This document shows, one piece after another, positions 58,044 through 64,000 of a stretch of 64,000 nucleotides of DNA. The notes below the pieces were generated by a model. That model saw nothing but the letters and a program-made list of their open reading frames with translations. It made no database searches and had not been told where the DNA came from. Numbering within the stretch: the first letter of the stretch is position 1; each line of letters opens with the position of its first letter. The stretch is from Asterella californica (lineage: Eukaryota > Streptophyta > Marchantiopsida > Marchantiales > Aytoniaceae): positions 1,054,001 to 1,118,000 of the forward strand of contig JAYKYS010000018.1 of the NCBI GenBank assembly GCA_036924285.1. The letters are read 5' to 3'. A program made the translations under genes and the position numbers.

Positions 58044-60762
58044 AAGAAATTGAAACATACAGCAAAGATATCACTCTCGGAAAGGAGTTATGAAACGAAC
58101 CTGCTGATACATCACTATTGTTGTCTGTGAAACCGAGTTCTTCATCCGAGGCCGTGAAAATTACATCGTCCTCTCGATGCAATGTTGGCATGTTAGGGTG
58201 ATTCGATAGGTGCTCAGCGTAATTGATATCTGCTATATCATTTCTTTGACATGTTCTAACATTATGTCCAACCTGCTTGCACCTACTACATCTTCCAACT
58301 TGACTTTGCCTGCTGCCACTAGCCGTAGTAGATGATCGTCTAGTTCTACGAATAGAAAATTATGAGAGAAAATGAGACATTTGTTCATCTGCTACATCGA
58401 ACTCTATTTCCACAGCATTAACACTATCACTACCAGTAACAGGAGGTCCTGTGACACTCTCTTCAACAAAATCAGTTGCATTTCCTGGAACTCTAACTTG
58501 TGAAGATTGAGTATTGTTATCCATTCGCACCACTCGGTGCCTTCCTCGTCGAATTGCAATAGGAGGTGGACCACAAGTCCAAACTGGTTCTAAGTCGTCT
58601 ATTACTATGGGAGGCAGATGCTGTTGTCCATAAATTGAAAATAGTGACGAACTGTACCAAATTTGATCAACGCGTGTCATAAGATTCTCTCCCATCTCTC
58701 TGTCGAAAGTAATGACATGTCCACACGGCCATCCCATTTCATGGTATTCAACGCAAGTGCACGTTCCTCGTCCATTCGAGTTATGTTTCACTACATGAGT
58801 TGATCCGGAACTGTGACAGCGAACTGTGGCCTCTCTAATGTTCGAAACTTGACAAATGAATCCTTCTGCAGCTTGCTCATTCTCTGTCTGTCTGCTCTTT
58901 GTAAATTTGGTGAGTAGGTTTGTCTCCTGCTCCAATTGTTGACGTCTCGTGGTAAATTGTTGCATGATGTAATACCAAATTTCAAATAAAATTCTCAAAG
59001 GAGCATTAAAACGGATGGTCCTCAGAGCGTTGTTCATACTCTCAGCTACATTCGAAGTTACCTTCCCATATCGTGGCTTCGGAAATGCACATCGACTATA
59101 TCTTTCTGGCATGATACCTCGTAAATAACTAGCCAACTGCTTGCCTCGATCTCCAGAATCGAGTTTTCTTAAAACCTCGTTATACCTGTAACATCAAACT
59201 GCATTAAAACACAACAAACAAACTATTTCTATAATTGACATAACAAGCTACACCAATTAACCAAATGCTCACAACTGGAATAAGAAACTACACCAACTAA
59301 CCAAATGCTCACAGGTGAGATGAAATTCTTACGCTTCTCGATTTTTAGCGTATAAACAAGCCAAAAAAGGTTTTTCGGCCTCCTTGCCAAATCTAACCCT
59401 CACGTTCATTCTAATGTGTTGGGCGCAATGACCATGAGTCACAGTCGGAAATATCTCAGCAACAGCTTTCTCCAATCCTTTTTGTCGATCGCTGATGATG
59501 ATAGTTTGAGGACTCTCAATTCCATTTATTGATTCTTTCAATAAACCACAGAACCAAGTCCAGTTGGATGTGTCCTCTCTCGGAACTACAGCATAAGCTA
59601 AAATGATAGCCTGGTTTGCACCATAGAGTGTGGAAGCCAAGAAAATTTGACAAGGAAACTTACGAGACTTTGAATGACAAGCGTCAAGACATATCACTTT
59701 CTGACAAGAGCTAAAAGCATTACGAGTAGCACTAGGACAAACAAAAAAACGACTAAAAATTGTTGGATGATTTATCCATGTGCACCAGTCCACAACAGCT
59801 AACGGATCCACATCTTTGATCTTTCTGCATACAGATCGAATATAATGAAAAGAGACCGTCTGATTACCTTCTAACCAATCTCGCGAATGCTCACGGCTTC
59901 TCCAGACTTGGTTATATGGAGCTCGTTTATTAAAACTAGTCCGAATTTCTTCCATTAAATTCCTGATTGGGATGTTGGGATCTATTGCTACTCTGTTACA
60001 CAAAACTTGTGCAAGGAATTTAGAGTTTGAGGCTGGTCCACGCCTATAAGCTTGTTGTCCAGGACAAGTATGCTCCAGACTACACACACTAATGGTTATT
60101 CTCCCTGTGAATTTCCCTCTTTGTGCACGTATTCTCCATTTGCACGACTGCGTTATTGACCCTTCTCTTGCCTCAACTCCAGTTCCATAAAATGTTTCTC
60201 TACCAGAGGTTAAATATCGCATCTTCTCGCCACATCGATCATTCTCAGGAACTCGCCGTGTTCTTTGGATCACAGTGACATCGTCTCATCTTCTGCTCTC
60301 TCTCTCTCTCTGTCATTGGGTGAACTCGTGGAAGCTACGAGGCTGACTACTTATCAAATTTAGATCCAAGTTCTCGTTGTTTTCAACTCGCTGTTCTATT
60401 GATTTTCTGCAACGAATCCTCCCTCCATAACGACAGACGCGCACTCTGTGAGTAGAATATGACTTGAGCTTGTTACAAGCTCTACTGTTCAGAAAACACC
60501 AACAATCTATAGCAAAGTCGAAATCCTTCCAGCATTGAAAATCTCCCCCCAACTTCAGTGTCCCTGCGGCCTCTCTCAAGGCGTCTAATGTTTTTTCTTG
60601 AAGTACGCGGTCAGCCAGACGGGCGTCAATCATCTCCTGCTGCCATCGCTCTAGTATCGTTTCGTCTTCTTTCTCGTCGCTTCTTGCATCTAAAAAGAAT
60701 TCCCGCTCTTCATCTTCAAAATGTAATCCATCGAGTGAATCTAAATCATTATCCTCCGACAT
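58044..60762 (-). CDS. Mutator-like (MULE) transposase, DDE with SWIM and CCHC fingers
   Basis: This is the element's own cut-and-paste transposase, read from 60762. The N-terminal part (60762 to about 60316) is acidic. A MuDR/FAR1-type DNA-binding region with spaced Cys (ITQSCKWRIRAQ, EHTCPG) follows at 60273-60050. The catalytic domain has D in ICLDACHSK, D in IIISDRQKGL, the C-x2-H motif (HCAQHIRMN) and E in SNVAESMNNALR. A SWIM finger (CTCVEYHEMGWPCGH) lies at about 58710-58765, and a CCHC knuckle (CSRCKQVGHNVRTC) at about 58255-58300. Exons 2 and 3 join in frame at 59333/59185 (GTAAGA donor, TTACAG acceptor). The joins of exon 1 to 2 and of exon 3 to the CCHC exon (acceptor TTCGTAG) are less certain. 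All catalytic residues are present, so it may be active. Confidence 0.85.
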
Positions 60763-60984
60763 TATCGCTAAGTGCTTACTGGATTTAGTGCTTAGCGGTA
60801 AGTGCTATGTCCCAGATGTCCCGCTGTTACCCCGCTGTTACCTCGCTGTTACCACCATGTACTGTGCAAATCTATGTCCCAGATGCCTCGCTGTTATCAC
60901 CATGTACTACTGTTCACACATCTGCACTGTGCACAGATCTGCACTGTTAATAGCCTTTCCTTCTTTTCCTGTCAAGTACTCTGT

Positions 60985-61243
60985 TTTTCTTGCTGTGCAG
61001 TTCCGTTTCTCTTCCCGCGCACTAGTTTCTTTCCGCGTCAGGTCAGGTCACACGTCAGCTTTCTTCTCACGTCAGGTCACACGTCAGCTTTCCGAGCTGA
61101 CAGGACTACCTGACTGGACGTCCATGTGGCAAAGTTACTTACAGAGCGGGCGGTAGCCAGTTTGGGGGTTGATCAAGAAGGATATCGTTAAGAGAGGGTG
61201 GATCAAGTCCGGGATTCCTTCTGGGGGGTGGATCAAGTAAATT
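60985..61243 (-). repeat. Right terminal inverted repeat
   Basis: Reverse complement of the left TIR: 149 bp from 61094 to 61242 with two mismatches, then a gapped match back to about 60985 with tandem CACGTCAGGTCACACGTCAG phrases. It starts 223 bp upstream of the transposase ATG and probably supplies its promoter. Confidence 0.9.
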
Positions 61244-61252
61244 GAAGTGCAG
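61244..61252 (+). repeat. Target site duplication, right copy
   Basis: GAAGTGCAG directly follows the right TIR and matches 44411-44420 apart from one base. On the minus strand it encodes part of the interrupted LINE zinc finger (C-T-S), which reads through when one copy is removed. Confidence 0.8.
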
Positions 61253-61465
61253 TATTCGCAGTCGTTGCAGTCCCGCGTTTTCATCGGGTATAACTGACCC
61301 TGGCAGTCGACTGTAGGACTGATACTGCAGTTGTTGTAGCCGAAGCCGCGGCCCCGCGGAGAGCGAATGCAGTAGCGGAGTCCCGGTCCATGCGTTTAGA
61401 GTGCACAGGATGTACTCCGGCTCGGGTAGTAGGCGCGAGATCAGTTTGAACTGGATCGGCTCCAA
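61253..61465 (-). pseudogene. LINE remnant upstream of the insertion
   Basis: The minus-strand frame (QLYPMKTRDCNDCEYC at about 61250-61297) supplies the first Cys pair of the zf-RVT finger, whose second half is at 44380-44420. Further upstream the LINE frame cannot be followed. Beyond it, 61466-62550 has no recognised gene. Confidence 0.55.
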
Positions 61466-61649
61466 ATCGATCGTTTATCGCGTCAAGGTTTGGGGTGCAT
61501 CTTTTCCATCGTGCGCTTTGTTAGTTGTGGGTTTTTCGAGTATTAACGTTCTCGCGCCTGTGAACTTGTTTTGCTGTGCACAAGATCTGCTCGATTTCTC
61601 CTTTCGTATACTCCTGCACTGGCCCTGCACTGATCGCTTCAGGCCTAGT

Positions 61650-61689
61650 TCGCGAACAGATCTCTTGCAAGCGAGAGATCTGTTCGCGA
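61650..61689. repeat. Perfect 16-bp hairpin
   Basis: Arms TCGCGAACAGATCTCT (61650-61665) and AGAGATCTGTTCGCGA (61674-61689) with an 8-nt loop. No T-tract follows and no gene ends here, so it is not called a terminator. Confidence 0.8.
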
Positions 61690-62550
61690 TTTTCTGTACC
61701 GTGGGTACGTCCATTCGCTTGAAGCTGTCATTAACGAGTGGATTACATTCGATTCTTTCCAGCACGCTTGTTCTTCATAACAGTGGCGAATGTTGTTGTT
61801 GTCGGGTGTTGTCCCAGCATCATGGCTTGTAAGCGCTGGGTGATTTTTCTTCGGAATTGAGTGCCAGGTAGAGTGATGAAGCAAGCAGTGGGCCTCAGCT
61901 TTTCTGTGATCTGTGAGTTAGCTGTGAAGCCAACTTTAACTGGCACTCCTAATTACCATATTACCATTTGCACATTATTAGCATTCTGATATACTACGTC
62001 TCCGGCTCCAGGGGCGTCCGAAGTCTCCATGTTCTCTAGACAGAGGCCTGGACGAAAACAACCGCAGGTCTGCATTCCACCATCGTCCAGGATATATATA
62101 TCTTTTAATTTTGAGTCTGGAATTCATCACGCGTATAGCTCTGATCCCAAATGTGCTAGATCGTCTCCATACGAGAAGCTTGACTTGAAACTTAAGACCA
62201 TGAATCCAATACTACTTCACACGCTTAACTTCTACCTACCACTAAATGCTACTAGTTACAACAGGGTTCAGGAACGAAGCGGGAGAGAAAAGAAGCTTAG
62301 TTACAACATCGCTTTGTTTCCCGTTGCAAGATACGGGCGATTGAAGCCTGGAATAAATTCCTCTAACTATACTGTTCGTTTGCTTCACCCGTGTACCATA
62401 TATATTGTTCAATGTCCTCTCCAGATAAGCACTTGAATAGCTGCGTGATTCATATGAGGTGGACTTTGAGACGTCTAGAGTATAAGCCTATCCTTGTACG
62501 GTTCTGTACAAAATGTTCCAACACGTTAGATGCCAACATGAACGCGAACT

Positions 62551-63540
62551 TTGAATCTCACTGTAAAGTCCGTTCTACAAACAGTTGAGGCAAATCAACT
62601 GTTTGAAGAACTGTACATACTCACAACAGCGAAAGGGATAGTTGTGCTTTTACTTTACGTTGCTGATCTTGTGATTCCCGGAAGCGACCAGAGGAGTGTA
62701 CGTCAGACCAAACAAGATCTGAAGGACGAGTTTGAAATGAAGATTTAGGTAAACTCGTTCATTGCTTGGGCGTGCGGGTCATACATGAAGGGAATCAAGT
62801 CACGCCGGATCAAGCAACATACACTTCTTCCATAGTGGAACAGTTCGGCATGAATGACTGTAAACACCTACATCCATGGAAACAGGAAAGAATTTAACAG
62901 CAGGAAGCGAGCATGATGTTCTAGTGGACCAGACGGACTACCAAAGATTAGTTGATAAACTCTTATATCTAGAAATAACTACACGACTATATCATATGCA
63001 GTGAGCAAAGTAAGTCAACACATGGAAAGTCCAACGATATGTCATCTAAGCAACAAAAAGGATTTTGCGCTATCTTAGAGGGACATCTGATTTTGGCTTA
63101 TTATATCACATATCAGGAGAGTCCGAATTACTTGGATATGCAGACGCCTACTGGACTGGTGATATTGGAGACAGAAAATCCACTTCCGGATTTGCCTTTC
63201 TGATGACAAGAGCAGCTGTGACCTGGTCGAACAAGAAACAAACAGACTGTTTCTCTCTCATCAACTGAAGCGAAATATAGAGGATTGAACAATGCAGCAG
63301 AGGAGGCGATCTGGATCCTATGGATGCTTCAAGATGAGTCTGTGTCCAGTTGGTCCTACTGAAATTCGAACAGACAATATGAGCTGCATCACACTGACTA
63401 AAAACCCAATATTTGATGCACGTACTAAGCACATGGAAATACAAGTTCACTTCGTGAGAAAAAATATAAAGCAAAGAAGTTGCGGTCTTATGGGTTTCAA
63501 CCGAAGACCAGATTGCAGATGTATTTACTAAAGCACTGCC
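62551..63540 (+). pseudogene. Ty1/copia RT and RNase H remnant
   Basis: Plus-strand blocks in the right order: the end of RT with LLLYVADLVIPGSDQ (the catalytic YVDD reads YVAD) and KDEFEMKI at 62635-62748; RNase H with MRYLRGTSDFGLLYH, LLGYADAYWTGDIGDRKSTS and WSNKKQTD at 63065-63245; then EIRTDNMSC and TKHMEIQVHFVR to 63460; and IADVFTKALP at about 63510-63540. Frameshifts and stops separate them. It is a dead 3' part of a copia pol gene; gag, protease and integrase are not seen upstream. Confidence 0.85.
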
Positions 63541-63560
63541 ACTTATTCATGTACTTATTT

Positions 63561-64000
63561 CACCTCTGTACACTTCACTTCAGTGTACATGAGATGTAAA
63601 TTAAATAATGTTCTCAGTAAACGGCGCTGAATTACAATATCTGCCCCGGACTTATACCCCCAAGAGCGCAGCAGCAAGCTCTTGACTTATGGGTTTTCTC
63701 CAGATGCGTTGGCTACTCCAGGACTGATTAACATATAACATATATAAATGATTTTGAATTTTTATTATAACTTATTACATTATATTTTTATAACACTTAC
63801 ATGTTTTCTGATAAGAGAAAACGAATTACAATATCTGCCCCGGACTTATACCCCAGGAGCGCAGCAGCAAGCTCTTGACTTATGGGTTTTCTCCAGATGC
63901 GTTGGCTACTCCAGGACTGATTAACATATAACATATATAAATGATTTTAAATTTTTATTATAGCTTATTACATTATATTTTTATAACACTTACATGTTTT
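63561..64000 (+). repeat. LTR-like region with a 194-bp tandem repeat
   Basis: Directly after copia pol comes CACCTCTGTACACT with an 8-bp hairpin (63567-63574 / 63582-63589). Then two tandem units begin at ATTACAATATCTGCCCCGGA (63631 and 63825, period 194), the second cut by the window edge. Each unit holds GGACTTATACCCC, a small hairpin (CAAGAGC / GCTCTTG in unit 1), CTTATGGGTTTTCTCC and an AT-rich tail. Related units occur at about 16140-16345 (same strand) and 12245-12790 (opposite strand). Confidence 0.7.

Larger units (their letters stand above)
44421..61243 (+). mobile_element. Giant Mutator-like element with cargo, about 16.8 kb
   Basis: The element has long terminal inverted repeats, a 9-10 bp target duplication and a DDE/SWIM transposase. 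Order from the left: TIR, RPA-like gene A (plus), cargo gene with an RG-rich start and HAD domain (plus) holding palindrome array 1 in its first intron and a GAAGAC-rich 5.7-kb segment in its third, palindrome array 2, RPA-like gene B (minus), transposase (minus), TIR. It is inserted in an older LINE copy. Two mismatches in the outer 149 bp of the TIRs, and largely open frames, suggest a fairly young copy. Carrying gene-sized cargo resembles Pack-MULEs, but the paired RPA-like genes and the arrays are not part of any MULE description I know. Confidence 0.9.

Noticed and set aside
44421..61243. Helitron, because RPA-like genes are typical of plant Helitrons
   Set aside because: The element has long inverted repeats, a 9-10 bp target duplication and a MULE transposase. 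No Rep/helicase gene and no Helitron-type ends were found.
61475..61832. Gene at 61401-61832 (plus) or 61475-61765 (minus)
   Set aside because: Both frames cross a hairpin and each other; neither shows a domain, and the DNA lies in a decayed LINE setting.

Overview
The window is nuclear DNA from a plant. It holds an F-box gene with a plant-style short intron, plant-type LINEs with a C-terminal zf-RVT domain, gypsy and copia remnants, a SWIM/CCHC Mutator transposase, and a HAD phosphatase of the plant DLNGLL subfamily. The species cannot be fixed from sequence alone. No bacterial operons, rRNA or convincing tRNA genes are visible. Most of the window is nested mobile DNA.

Layout. 1-7 kb: a partial LTR, then a minus-strand LINE (endonuclease, reverse transcriptase, zf-RVT) split inside its FADD active-site motif by a 2-kb LTR-like element. 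7.3-9.3 kb: an inverted second copy of that element, followed by a decayed pogo/Tigger-type DDE transposase (9.5-10.4 kb). 12-16 kb: repeat families, tandem duplications and a long inverted repeat. 17-30 kb: AT-rich DNA with a few unrecognised, broken coding stretches and a desert of about 6 kb. 30-37.6 kb: LTR-like fragments, two long direct LTRs, and a plus-strand gag-protease remnant without visible RT, RNase H or integrase. 39-42 kb: small inverted repeats and an F-box gene with one frameshift. 62.5-64 kb: a copia RT/RNase H remnant and the start of a 194-bp tandem repeat.

The main discovery is 44421-61243, a Mutator-like element of about 16.8 kb. It has long terminal inverted repeats (149 bp with two mismatches at the tips, continuing more loosely to about 260 bp) and a 9-10 bp target duplication. 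It sits inside the zinc finger of a second LINE, whose reading frame resumes across the insertion. The element carries a DDE/SWIM/CCHC transposase, two diverged single-strand-DNA-binding-like genes resembling the C-terminal OB fold of RPA70 (one near each end, pointing inward), and between them a multi-exon gene. That gene joins an RG-rich start, a plant-transposon-like region, a coiled coil and an FCP1/SCP-like HAD domain. Two arrays of about 20 short palindromes each, built on GCGA(A/T)ACA arms, flank the cargo; one is intronic. A 5.7-kb intron of the cargo gene is itself saturated with the hexamer GAAGAC/GTCTTC on both strands and holds a 770-residue coiled-coil ORF.

Inference: transposase, ssDNA-binding proteins and palindrome arrays could form a single mobilisation or maintenance system. 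The sequence shows the parts and their symmetrical order, not the mechanism.
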